Source: Roridomyces roridus (Eukaryota; Basidiomycota; Agaricomycetes; Agaricales; Mycenaceae). Taken from it: DNA of 64,000 nt. The position numbers and the translations under genes were made by a program. Within the stretch, counting starts at the first letter, position 1. Each line of letters starts with the position of its first letter. Under the pieces are notes generated by a model. It searched no databases and was not told the DNA's origin. It was given only the letters and a program-made list of their open reading frames with translations. Where the stretch lies: assembly GCA_029378245.1 (NCBI GenBank), contig JARKIF010000059.1, positions 62,001 through 126,000 of the forward strand, in the 5' to 3' direction. Below are positions 12,307-23,204 of this stretch, piece after piece.

Positions 12307-15300
12307 TCAAATCGGGATACACTCCAAATGACTCAACTGCGACGCAGGAGGATTATAAACCCGCACAAGCTTCCATCCCGCACGCGCAAATACGTTGAGG
12401 AACGCGCCCAACGTACGCTCCTCGCCTCCATGGTACGAATACGTCCTGGTTGACAATCAACATGCACCGGATTCAGTGTTGTAATAAGAAGCTCACACAA
12501 AGATCCAAAGTATAGGCGATGGAGATGCGCTCGGCGATTGCATCTCCTTTTAGGATATTCCGTAGCTTACGACACATTATCATCACATCTTGTCTTCTGC
12601 TTCCATGCTTCTCTGAGCTCGACCTCCCGGCCCCTCTCCAGCGAAACTGGATGCCGGTCCCCAATTGGCGAGCAAGGGAGAAGGCGCGGAGGGTCGAGTG
12701 GTACCCTCGACGCCATGTGTCTCACCGCTGCCGGATTCAGCTGTGGGCAGTGGACAGGCGTAAGCAAGTATCATATCGACGACGATGAGGCGTGTGGTAG
12801 GCTGTGCAGTCGCGCGCAGATGTTGAAGGATTAGAACGGCTTTCTCATCGGCCCAGTTGTGCAAGATGTATCGCAGGAGGAAGATTGAGGCGTCTGTGAT
12901 GGGCTGTGGGGTGAAGAAGTTATGGGCTGAGGGAAGGCTATTGTCACCGTTGCGGTGAAACGTCTGTAACTGTGCACCAGTGAAGTGTGAATGTGGAGCA
13001 GCAATGGCTGAGTCTGTGGAGTACTACCCAAAAGGCAACAAACCCACAAAACCCCAACACCATAACACCAACTACCAAAACATCCAACACCCCAGCCAGG
13101 ACCAGTCAACTTCGACTACGGTTGAGTTCGGGGTCACCCTAAAGTATATAGGTAAGATTGAACGTCCCGCTCGACTTCAAGCACGCTCCGCGGAGCACAG
13201 GGATCAACAGTTTGGTCTTAGTTCAGGTTCCTTGAACCAGTCCTCGGACCGACAATGTCTCTCTCAAGAGGCCTACTGCAAGGCTTGATACTCGAATACG
13301 ACACAAGGGTTTGCAATACAGCAATAGTATTTTATTGTAGATTGAAAACACAAGTTCTCGAACCAGTTCGAGAAGTCGATGACCCGAACCACCAAGTCCC
13401 AATTGACTCTGTTCCTGTTTATCATCGACCAAATCACACCAATTACAACCCCAATACAACATGGAGAGGAACTACAGAGCAGAGGGCAACCCACTACCCC
13501 TTAAGTATGCTTCTGCAGCTGACCCAGGTTGGACCAGAGCCCGGGTACCTTTAATGCAAGTGTAGGAAGAGTAGCGCCCTTAGGAGACACACTCAATACA
13601 ACTTAAGAAGTCTATAGCTTGACTTAGATCCCTCAGTTATACCCAAACAACTGCTTTGTATTGCTACTACCAAGAAGAATGTAATCAACAATTCTCCGAG
13701 GAAGACACAAGACCACACCAATGCCCATGAGTCCCTAGAAGGGGGGCATGATGTGATCCTGTACCCTCAGGTTCCGTGGGGTTTATATACTTTTCTACAT
13801 GCTTGGCGTGTCTAAACTACTATGACTAAAGATTGTCCCTTCCCTCGGGTGTACATCACCCTGATTATGTCCTCGAGGCTATACCCTGTGCCCTGGTCCA
13901 GACCGTGATGTCCGATCATCGCTTTGATCGTCTGCCGCAGCTCCGCTCCGTTCCGTGATCACATGGTCCCAACTTGATCAAACACTAGTACCAGTGCACG
14001 AGTTCGACTCGCCCACTTGTCATTTCCTTTCTGGATGTCCAGAACAATTGGTAATATTGCCCCCAACTTGGCTATGTGAGCCCCACTGTTTTGGTACCTT
14101 TACACTGACTTTGATCAGTCCACGAGGTACCCCTCGGAGTCACTCTCGTCTCTGAACCCAAAGTGCAAATGCAGCGCAACTCCGCGGCTCGAGTCCACAT
14201 TGCTTGACAACCACTTGACACATTATCCAGCTGTAACAGCCACTTCATACATCATCTCGGACACTTCCGCGGAGGCCATCCCTTCCAAGGAAAGCACTCC
14301 CACTTGATTTAATACATCAATCTCTGTGCAACTGCATGCCGACTCTAGAGAATACTTGATTGTACTCTCAACCAACACTGACTATTGTCTGGGCTTGTTA
14401 ATCCTCCTTGATAACTGTATCTCCGCATATCTGAGTCCCCGCGGGAAGCCTATTCGAGTCACTACAACCGACTCCTGATCGAACAGCCAAGCATAGTGTA
14501 CTGGAAACTCTCTCAATGTATCGTGAACACATTTGAATAGCAGCTCGGAGCTCGGCTCTATTCCTATCATTCTACCACCGGATCGAGGGGTGCTGGTATG
14601 CGTACCAAATCTTGATTTTACGCTGTTTACACGCCTGCGCGGATACCAGTCGTATCAGCGGTGGAAGGAATGGGATGCTCACCTTGGAATGAGACCATCT
14701 TGTTGTCGATGTGTGATGGAAAGTTGCTCTGCCAGTGCTGCAGAATATGAGCCAGGTAAGGCCTGGGATATGGAAGTGTACAAACCAATTTGGCGCCTTT
14801 GATAGCACTGTCGAGGTCCTGTACAATGATACGCAGGGAGGGGTTCGTCCTCGCAATCTGCATAGACGTATTGCCATTTCCACCGCCGACATCGACGACG
14901 AGGCTGCCTGCTGGCAATGTGCTCCAGTCAAATCCTATCCCAGAGTCAAGTCATTAGTTGAGTTACAAAATTGAGACGGACCAGTAAGAATAGTATGCGG
15001 TGGCTCCCAAGCGGCAGTGGCATCCATCGCAAACCCAAATCTCTGCCGTCTCCAGGCATTCTCAGGACACTCAATCCAGGCGTAGAAGGTTTCGTCCGTG
15101 CGAAAAACGTGGTTGAATGGTAGATTGCGTTGGTTTTCCTGCGTCGTGAGTGTGACTTCACCAAGGAAGGCGACCATTTTCATGTTTTCTTCGGCCCTAG
15201 GCAGAATAAATTAGCGACTGGGATTTTACATGAGGATCTTCACTTGCAGCAGCTCAACGACAGCCGCGGGGCCAGAGGCGTCGGCCGGACGGGTTTCGGC

Positions 15301-15982
15301 GCTGCAAAGCGCGGGTCCAGTCAGTTTCGCTTCCTTACTATAGATTACTCACCAGCCGAGTTCCTCCTGGGTCTTCCCTTTATCAAGAGCGGCAGAAATG
15401 CGGTTCAAGTTGGCAAACACATTTGGGGTGACCTCACGGAAAATATGGTGCGTCGCAAGAAGTCCCAGAACTCTAGCTGTGCGCAAGAATTCGTCATTTC
15501 GTTTCCGGATGGAAGGACCGCCTCACCCAAGAGGTCGGAGTTGACTTTTCCTGGAGCTATACGTTCTACGTGGAGGCCCTAGAAGATGTTCCGTCAGCCA
15601 CTCGAGTTAAACTGTTGAAAAACACACCTCGGACCCCACCTCGCGGAGTGTCTCAGCAACATCGAGCTCACAAGCAACGCGGAGACACGCAGTGATAGTC
15701 GCCTGGCCGTAACTGAGTGGCAATTATCTGCAGACAAGTACGAACATACGGCGTTGGCAGCATTGAGGATGAACATGGCGGGGTTTGAGATCGCAGCCGA
15801 AATCTGGGCGGTAGCAGCGACAATGTTGAGTACCTGGCTCGCCACGCGGCCACGGCGGGATCGTGCTGCAGCGCCTCTGCTGCCTTGTCGTGTAATCTCG
15901 ACTCAGCCAGGCTAGGAAACTGTATCTCAGCCCGCGTGTAGACGTCCTCAATGACGGAAGGACTAGGTGTGAGCCCACACAT
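12307..15982 (-). CDS. O-methyltransferase, split by a long insert-bearing intron, apparent frameshift
   Basis: S-adenosylmethionine-dependent O-methyltransferase (PF00891 type) for small aromatic or polyketide-like hydroxyls. N-terminal half (14680-15982): SVIEDVYTRAEIQFPSL, QISAAISNPAMFILNAAN, LHVERIAPGK, RVLGLLATHHIFREVTPNVF and the SAM loop LVVDVGGGNGNTS. After FPSHIDNKMVSFQ the frame enters an intron (donor at 14682). The protein resumes only at 12926 with AHNFFTPQPITDASIFLLRY, ILHNWADEKAVLIL (the catalytic-histidine region), LIVVDMILAYACP and finally GEERTLGAFLNVFARAGWKL before TGA. The 1,756-bp intron carries a foreign insert. In exon 1, DPAVAAW and ASQVLNIVAATAQ lie in different frames with no intron between them (near 15840), so the allele may be a pseudogene, unless this is a sequence error. 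Exon borders at 12,540-12,700 are uncertain. Confidence 0.75.
12970..14620. mobile_element. Degenerate retroelement-like insert in the O-methyltransferase intron
   Basis: This sequence separates the two halves of the O-methyltransferase and matches no part of that gene. It holds no intact open frame. A purine tract (AGAAGGGGGG, ending about 13747) is followed at once by TGATGTGATCC and, about 35 bp later, a TATA-like TTTATATACTTTT. That order fits a polypurine tract next to an LTR start. No second LTR, no reverse transcriptase motif and no clear target duplication were found, so class and exact ends remain open. Confidence 0.4.
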
Positions 15983-16176
15983 CAGCAATAAATGATACCA
16001 CTACATCCCCTACTCTGTCAAGAGGAGGGTTTTGTGGGGCTGAATATGTGATCTCCTACAAGGGTGTGCATCAAATCATGATTTTGACCTCATTGTGATT
16101 AGGTGACGTGCCCCACAAACTGCTCCGAGATAATGGCATACATCAGAATCTGCCAGTTCCTTTGAACCTGTTGAAT

Positions 16177-16403
16177 TGTAAGGGTTTGATTTTTTGATTT
16201 ATCATTGTTCCTATATCTGCTGCTATTTCCTAATTCCCCGACCGAGTCGCGTAGTTACAGTCCCTGGACTATTCCCAAATTAGATGGGTAGTTAGTATAT
16301 AAACGAGGATGTTCGTAGCTACTCGTCGGTCAATCCACTCCTTACACCAGTTTGCTTGGGTTGATTCCCGTGTGCCGGAACTGCTCCCCAGCCTTCCGTT
16401 ACA
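16177..16403 (+). repeat. 5' LTR
   Basis: 227 bp, TG...CA bounded. Contains TATATAAA (about 16299) as a likely core promoter. It differs from the 3' LTR at one position only, CAGTTTGC here against CAGTTCGC. Confidence 0.93.
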
Positions 16404-16495
16404 TCTTTTTTAACTCACTGCTGTGGATCCCGTCGACTACCGACTACGCCTTTCCCCCTCGATTCTCCCCGATCTAGTACTCGACATCGACCCCG

Positions 16496-18835
16496 ATGAC
16501 CAACAACGGCCGTTCCCCTCTGCGTTCGCATACCCGTACCCTGGCTCATGACCCCTCGGTGCCGACCCTGACGCAGACTCCCATGCCCGCTGTTACGACG
16601 GAGATGCGTGCCTCCGTTATCAACGCACGCCCCGTATCCCCCGACCTGTCCTACAGTCGGGTGGCTGTGGGGACGACCCGAACCTCGACCCCCCCGGACC
16701 CCAGTGGATTTCCGCCGCTTGCGGCGATGTATAACCCAATTCCACCGCTTGCGGTGATGTATAATGATAATATTCCGCCGCATGTGGCGATGTATAATGA
16801 TGTACCTTCCCCCGCGATGAGGAATCCCAATCCTTCGACAAATGCCACCTCGGTCCCCGAGCCGATTCACTCCCCGCTCCTTGCGACACCGCGTCTGACG
16901 TCCACCGTCGACTGGGGTCTGCTCTCTGACCCGCATCCCATGTCGTCGCTTCGGCCTCATGTCACCGCCCCGTCGCATGTCCTTCCCGTACCACGCGAAC
17001 GTGTCAACGACGAGATTGATAGTGATACTTTGTTGCCGTCCGACTCAACCTCCACGGTCTCGCGTGCGGTACAGAACATGAGCATTGAGGAGCTCGTTAG
17101 CATTGCCCGCCGCCACCAGGCTCTTGCTCAAGAAGCTTTGGCTGCAGCGTCTGAGCGTGGTAGAACGATCCCACCCGATGAGAATTTGATTAATTTCCGT
17201 CCCGCATCTGTCAATCCAGGAACACCACGTAATTCCGTGGTCAGTCCCGCCGTCCCTTCTGGTGTAGGACCCTCCCAGCAGAAGCACAAGGGCGTGGACC
17301 CACGCAATTGGGGTGCCATTGACTATGCACACAATATGACGGAGCGAGAGCTCAACGCGCAGCGCGCTGCTCATGACAATTTTAATCTAATTCATCGGAC
17401 CGGGAAGACCGAAGAACATTCCCAGCCACCGCGATTCTTTGATCCGATGCCGATTGACCCCGAACCCCGAACCCGCGATCCGTTTCTTAAGCCGATGACC
17501 GATGTCCCCGTGTCTGGCCAGACCCTCGATGACAAGATTGATGAGCTGCAGAATCAGCTCGATAGCTTGAAACGGACCCGCACGATGACCGCCGAAGTCA
17601 AACCGAGTTTGACTGAAGCACAGAAAGCTGTCAAGGACAGCATTGACCGATATATCAGTACGCCGGCCCCGAAATTCCGTCCCGATCCCAGTCCTGCCGC
17701 GCGCATTGTGCCGGGCAGTTTCTTCGACCGAACATTGCGCAACGCCAGCCGCGTTGATGGTTCACCACCCTCGTCCGATCCGTCGGATTCCTCGAGCTCA
17801 GACTCGGAATCTTCGCACGGATCTGGGCCAGGCAGGTCACACCCATCGCGGAAACATCGCCGCCGCAGTTCTTCGAAGCGTCGTCGCCCGAAAAAGACTA
17901 ACAAAATGATTTTGAAACCCATTCCTCCTCGGGAGTATGATGGCAGACCTGATGCCGTTGCATTCCACCGTTTCGTGAAAGAAGGATCAAATTGGGTTGA
18001 AGTTGGTTGTGTACCTGCCGATCAACGTGTCTTTTATCTGTCGTATCACTTGAAGGGTCATGCCCTTCAGTTCTACAACAGTAAAGTTGAGAACGATGAA
18101 AATTCATGGACACTGAGTGATTTCTTTTGGGGCCTGTTCAATTTTTGTTTCCCTGTGAACTTCCGGGAGAAGCAACGCACTCGATTGAGTCAGTGCATTC
18201 AAGGTACGAAATCAGTGTTGAGCCACAAAGCCGAGTGGGAACATATTTACAACACGATTGGGCATGAAGCCAATCAGGAAAAGGTTGTTATGTTCTGGCG
18301 AAGCTTGAATGCTGATATCCGCAAGGAAATATTCCGTGATAAACTCGATCCCGAGAGTTCGTCTTGGGCGGAAGTAACTGCGGGTGCCGAGAGCGCCGAG
18401 ATTATTGTCAATGTTGGACGCGACGATGATAACGGACTAGGTGATGCGAAAACTCAGTCCAGACCTGATGATCCCTCGACAGAGATAGATTTGAATGGGA
18501 AGTGTTGTAATGGAGGGCGCGCTCTCTCAGTCTCTGCCACTGATATTGAACCTTCAAGATCGAAGCTGCCAGACAAGTCGGCTGGCAAACACCTGTCCGC
18601 AAAGAAGCGAGCTGAGTATCTTGCTTCGGGGTTGTGTTTCAACTGCGGGACACATGGACACATGTCGCGCAACTGCCCCGAAATTAACAATGTTGCTTCT
18701 TCAGTTTCAGGAAAGCCACCCGGACTTTCTGCCCACGGCCTGCGCTTCACGATAGATGATGATGACGATGGTATCCAAGATGCACTCCTTGAGTCCACGA
18801 AGGTGCTCGAAACCTTAGATTCGGGCACCGACTGA
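16496..18835 (+). CDS. gag: Gag polyprotein with CCHC zinc knuckle
   Basis: 779-residue uninterrupted frame. The N-terminal third is Pro/Ser-rich and disordered, with three imperfect repeats of PPLAxMYN (about residues 72-103). A short predicted coiled-coil stretch (LDDKIDELQNQLDSLKRTR) and a Ser/Arg/Lys-rich basic segment (HRRRSSSKRRRPKK) precede the capsid-like retrotrans_gag region from about residue 480 (IPPREYDGRPDAVAFHRFV) to about 645. A single CX2CX4HX4C knuckle, CFNCGTHGHMSRNC, sits at residues 714-727, and the tail is acidic (DDDDDG). It would form the virus-like particle and bind element RNA. The frame stops 166 bp before the 3' LTR with no Pol frame following. The intact frame fits recent activity. 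Confidence 0.93.
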   Translation: MTNNGRSPLRSHTRTLAHDPSVPTLTQTPMPAVTTEMRASVINARPVSPDLSYSRVAVGTTRTSTPPDPSGFPPLAAMYNPIPPLAVMYNDNIPPHVAMYNDVPSPAMRNPNPSTNATSVPEPIHSPLLATPRLTSTVDWGLLSDPHPMSSLRPHVTAPSHVLPVPRERVNDEIDSDTLLPSDSTSTVSRAVQNMSIEELVSIARRHQALAQEALAAASERGRTIPPDENLINFRPASVNPGTPRNSVVSPAVPSGVGPSQQKHKGVDPRNWGAIDYAHNMTERELNAQRAAHDNFNLIHRTGKTEEHSQPPRFFDPMPIDPEPRTRDPFLKPMTDVPVSGQTLDDKIDELQNQLDSLKRTRTMTAEVKPSLTEAQKAVKDSIDRYISTPAPKFRPDPSPAARIVPGSFFDRTLRNASRVDGSPPSSDPSDSSSSDSESSHGSGPGRSHPSRKHRRRSSSKRRRPKKTNKMILKPIPPREYDGRPDAVAFHRFVKEGSNWVEVGCVPADQRVFYLSYHLKGHALQFYNSKVENDENSWTLSDFFWGLFNFCFPVNFREKQRTRLSQCIQGTKSVLSHKAEWEHIYNTIGHEANQEKVVMFWRSLNADIRKEIFRDKLDPESSSWAEVTAGAESAEIIVNVGRDDDNGLGDAKTQSRPDDPSTEIDLNGKCCNGGRALSVSATDIEPSRSKLPDKSAGKHLSAKKRAEYLASGLCFNCGTHGHMSRNCPEINNVASSVSGKPPGLSAHGLRFTIDDDDDGIQDALLESTKVLETLDSGTD

Positions 18836-19001
18836 TCAGAAATGGTCGTCGAGGAGGGCGGGGGTACTAATTGATTTTCTTTTGCCTTGATTTTCCTTTC
18901 TAGCGTTCTCTTTTGGTTCGAAGACCATTTCCACGCTCGTTTGATTGTGAGTTGATTTTTGACTTCTTAGATCGTCGTGTATCGACGACCTGGAGGGCGG
19001 A

Positions 19002-19228
19002 TGTAAGGGTTTGATTTTTTGATTTATCATTGTTCCTATATCTGCTGCTATTTCCTAATTCCCCGACCGAGTCGCGTAGTTACAGTCCCTGGACTATTCC
19101 CAAATTAGATGGGTAGTTAGTATATAAACGAGGATGTTCGTAGCTACTCGTCGGTCAATCCACTCCTTACACCAGTTCGCTTGGGTTGATTCCCGTGTGC
19201 CGGAACTGCTCCCCAGCCTTCCGTTACA
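19002..19228 (+). repeat. 3' LTR
   Basis: 227 bp, identical to the 5' LTR except for one C/T difference. It is followed immediately by the TGAAT target duplication. Confidence 0.93.
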
Positions 19229-19233
19229 TGAAT

Positions 19234-21165
19234 GTTCCGACCAAGTAAAATTGTTGATTTAAATTTTAGCTGCCGGCAGTGGACCAGCAGGTATGTACAT
19301 CAATGCACTTGATTCAGTTTGATGTATGCCACTGATCCGACGTGGATCCGGAACCAGAGTAGGGGAACGGTGCTTGCACCGCTATGGATGTTGATATGTG
19401 AGCCATGTAGCCGCTGTAGCAGGATTGTAAAGTACCCCTTGATGTGGCGCCATGTAGCTGACCGCTGTCAATCTGTAGCATCTGTATTGAATGGGATGTC
19501 TACATATCTAGTACTGGAACCACGGGAAAGTGGGTCTGCACCTTTCTCTTGAAGGTGCTCTTCTACTGGGTTATCTGGGGTACTTAACTACTTGTTGTAT
19601 TTATTATTTATTATTTATTATTGGAAGTCCTGATCCGACAAGCGGCTGATTTGATGTGATATAATGGACCTCGCGCGAAGAGAGAAAATTACGAGAACTT
19701 CACTTGTTAAGTTCTCGTTCTTTTAGAATTTCAGTGGGCCAAAATTTGAGTGAGGTTTCAGAAAATGGGACTTTTGATTGAGCCGGCTGTGCACTTTCCT
19801 TTTTGCGGCTACAATCACTGATTTTGACAGCTTCCATCAGCTCATTTTTCTTTTTGCTCTAGAGCATCTAGTTTCTACTCAATTGGCTTGAGATTTTGCA
19901 GGTACACTTCTGGTTGCCTAAATTGAGTTTTGCTCTGCAAGAGTGCGGTCCCATTTCCAATATTGTACGGGATATTGTCAATTTACTCACTTTTTGTGAT
20001 CACCTCATTGCAAGCTCACCAACAGTGTTGTGTCCCTGCAATGTGGGTTGACTTGAAGCTTAGGAGGTATCAATGTGTATGGCACCTGTCCAAAAAATTG
20101 GAAAAATTTGTAGTGATCAAAATTGCATGAACTCTGTGGGTTTGACCAATGACTTGGTTCCTAAACATCTGGGTGGATTATCGCTTGCACTGTCATTTCT
20201 TAACAAGGATACAGACTCTGGTGAGCTCTGGCTGTTATTTCTACAGTGCTAGGTCTACTGGTGGCAGAAAGTGAGAAGTCTTTGGGCACTGTGATCTGAC
20301 TTGATCAGTGATCACAAGTGATCATGTCACATTTGTCATATCACACCAACTTGAAGTTGGCGCACAGCCACACACCCAACTCTTTTCCATTGTTCTTGGC
20401 TTTGAGTCTGATTGGCCAAGTTCAAACACCTGGAAGTTCTCGTATATGCCGTGTTTGCAACGGCCCCTCCCCCCAAGTAATAGATGCATTCAAAACCAGT
20501 AGACTAAGTGAGCAGTTGCAAGAGATAAACTCTCGGTGGACATATGGTGGCGTCACTACTTACTCTCATATTAAGCAAAAAGTTAAAGTCAGTGAAGCAG
20601 TTGCCATTAAACCTATTGTCCATGCCTCAGATTGACCTTTGACTCATAAAAATTGAAAATTTGTTGAATCTCAGCTGAGGTTGGGTGTAAAAGGTGTTTT
20701 GTGCACAAGAAATATGACTCTACAGGGGACCATGGAGCCAACAGCCAGGGCCACATTGGCTACATATCAAACAGACATGCCATGTAGCCCCTGTAGCCGC
20801 CGTACTCGCTACATGGTGCTCCATGACAACACAGATCACTTCCATCAGCTACAGAGATGATATATCAACTTGTGGACACGCGGTCGGCTATGACTTTTTG
20901 CTGATGCATGACAAGGATGCCGATTTAAATTTCAGCGGGAGAGAAAGACAGATTTAGGAGACGCTGCTGAGTTAGAGCCGCCATAAAAGCCAGATGACAT
21001 GCAAAGATACGTGTGAATGTACGTACCGGGCGCCGGGAGAGAGATGTACACGTGACTCATATCAACGGCTTACGCTGCCGTGGCAACATGACGGCGATCT
21101 AAGCCCGTCTCCTGACTTTCTCCATCCCTTCATTGTCCCTTCAACTCTCCTTCCTCGCTCGCCAG
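19234..21165. other. Gene-poor AT-rich intergenic stretch
   Basis: About 1.9 kb with no credible gene. It holds a TTA/TTTATTA simple repeat (about 19597-19622) and two diverged blocks sharing CCATGTAGC..CTGTAGC (about 19405 and 20779). Each block lies inside a GATTTAAATTT(T/C)AGC(T/G)G context (19256 and 20922), which suggests debris of one repeat family. No transposase remnant was recognised. Confidence 0.45.
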
Positions 21166-21282
21166 ATGTCGTCTTCCGACTGCTGTAGCATGTTCCTCGC
21201 CTGTTGCTTCTGCTGCTGTATGTCCTCCAGCGAGATCTACGTGACATTTACTGACTCGCTGTACGCGTCGTCGGATATATAG
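21166..21282 (+). CDS. Possible tiny cysteine-rich protein
   Basis: 38-codon frame MSSSDCCSMFLACCFCCC..., with 8 cysteines in the first 18 residues, a composition seen in small CYSTM-like membrane-surface proteins of eukaryotes. An alternative reading uses the GTGACA donor and ATATAG acceptor to add further exons up to about 21650, but I could not find one splice pattern that is clearly better. A TATA-like CATAAAAG lies at about 20983. Treat as a gene candidate only. Confidence 0.25.
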   Translation: MSSSDCCSMFLACCFCCCMSSSEIYVTFTDSLYASSDI

Positions 21283-21699
21283 CAATGTGCAGTAGCTCCA
21301 CCGACAGCTCGCTCGGTCGCTGGTGTATTGGCCTGTGTGAGTAGCCCACGCTTTCTCCTTTCGCCCTCGCTCACCGACACGACTTGGTAGTCCCCGACCG
21401 CTGCTGCAGCAAGCTGGACGATACATACGCCGAAGACGCCGCGCTGCGTGAAGGCGATACCGAAGCAGCCCTCTTTCATTCCGCGCAGACGAGTCGCCAA
21501 CCGCAGGCTACGGTTGGGATGGACGAGAAGAACACTGGCGCGGGTGCTGAGGAGAGGACGACGACGACGATGATCAGAGACAAGTCGCAGATGATGTGTG
21601 AGTGGGTTTCAATCCATTTTAACCAGACGGCTGAACTTGAGTTCTGGTAGCGGACGAGTGAAACTTGGAACGTTTGTATACCCAGCATGCAGCCCTGGT

Positions 21700-23204
21700 A
21701 CAGCCCTTGAATTCATCTTCATCTTGATCGTGACGTGGCTCCGTTGACCTTCAGTCTGTCCTGTCGACACGAGCAAGTGGAACTCTGTTGCCCGACCTCC
21801 CCATGATATGTCGAAGAAGTGATTTCGGCTAGACCATCCAAGACTCGATCGATTGTCTGATTTCGGGTCGTCGCATTCTGTAGTATTGATTCATCCGTCT
21901 TTCTGTCCAATTCTGGTCCCACCTTCCTTCCTGTCGCGGGTTTCCTAGTCCTGCCCGCGGTTCAGGATCACAAACCTGAAGAACGTCTCCCCATACGGCA
22001 CAAGTCGCTGATCACGAGGCTACAACCGTGCTAGCAGTTCAAACTTACTGCAGCGGATATGGATTTTTTTCTCTCAACGCTCAGGCAAACGACCGGGGTG
22101 GAATTCCGACGTGACCTATGGACGATCAACCCGGTGAGACATCGTACGCAAATTCTATTCTTTTCCATTCATTGAATCCACTCTAGTCTTGCAGAGGACT
22201 CGGGGCTTTCAATTCAAACCCAGTTCAATGCGCAAGAAAATGATTCCTTCCCGAATTTCGACGCGCAGGTGCCAAGAGCTGGATATTGAAGCCAAGCCTT
22301 GGATTCCTGTGGCTAAAGACTTCTGAATCCAACGGGATGCCGGTAAATAAGTCATGGGGGAGAAGGTCTCTCAGGATTTGGGCACGGGCGTCGCGACCCG
22401 CGATGAGCTCAATGTCTTTGGCGGCACGGTATCTTTCAGGAGACTCAACCTTTCCGAGTGCACTGCTTGGCCTCGTTAACAGCGGCGTTAGCCTGCCGTA
22501 ATTTGACAAGTGCGCCTCCTCGCAATTGCTTACTTATCAGAATCCTGGCTGGTTATTCGTCATACAAATTGGATATACGCATCCTTGACGTGAAGATTTC
22601 GAACTTGCGCGCGTGCCTCGTACGAAGTTAGACAAGCATTCACTTTTGCATCCGCTTCCGCGCACATCCGATGATCTACTCATACTTGACAGAGTGCACC
22701 GAACCTTCCCCATCTTCTACCATCCCTTTTGGGTTGCTTCCAGGTAGGTCAGGTGGTCGCATTCCCAAACGCCCCGAAATCCCGCTTTAAACTCACACCA
22801 ACTGACACGGGGTGCGTGCCATTCTACTTATCTTGTTATCGCAGAAATCCACGTCGAGCACAAACTTATTTCAGCCAGTGATGCGGGATTCCGACTGATA
22901 TTGATTCTGCCCAAGCCTCGTTTCCCGGTATTTTACCGCTGAAATGAATGGCAGAAATCGCCAGGCAGCGGCTTCTGAAGCTGATTGAGAAGGGCAGGAA
23001 TCGGGATGCAGCCTGATTTCGGTTGACGGCGCACCGCGGTCTTCTTTCCGAATGCAACTGCATCCGAAGCATAGCGCGATAAGTCGCCTTCTTTGACTTA
23101 GTTCCTCTTTATCGAGCACACGGTACGAATCGCGCAATCGGCAAGTTAAAAGGTGCGTGCAGAATCTGATTCAGAGTGGTTTCCCTTTCCGCTTCCCTTC
23201 CCAG
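21700..23204. other. Intergenic, nothing recognised
   Basis: About 1.5 kb upstream of the OPT transporter. Open frames on both strands (for example 22225-22509) lack leaders, domain motifs or coherent splicing. The promoter of the OPT gene must lie near its right end. Confidence 0.45.

Larger units (their letters stand above)
16177..19228 (+). mobile_element. Complete Gag-only LTR retrotransposon
   Basis: A 3,052-bp element bounded by two 227-bp LTRs that begin TGTAAGG and end CCGTTACA, flanked on both sides by the 5-bp target duplication TGAAT (16172-16176 and 19229-19233). The interior contains one long frame, Gag, and nothing resembling protease, reverse transcriptase, RNase H or integrase. 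A possible primer-binding start TGGATCCCG lies at 16424, about 20 bp inside the 5' LTR. A purine-rich GGAGGGCGGA abuts the 3' LTR. The element is structurally a non-autonomous, Gag-encoding retrotransposon that must borrow Pol from a relative elsewhere. Confidence 0.93.

Noticed and set aside
13255..13554. Gene in the 99-codon plus-strand frame
   Set aside because: Lies within the insert in the O-methyltransferase intron; no start context or family match, more likely retroelement debris.
16415..16978. 187-codon minus-strand Arg/Gly-rich frame
   Set aside because: Antisense shadow of the Gag frame; composition is the complement of the Pro/Ser-rich N-terminus.
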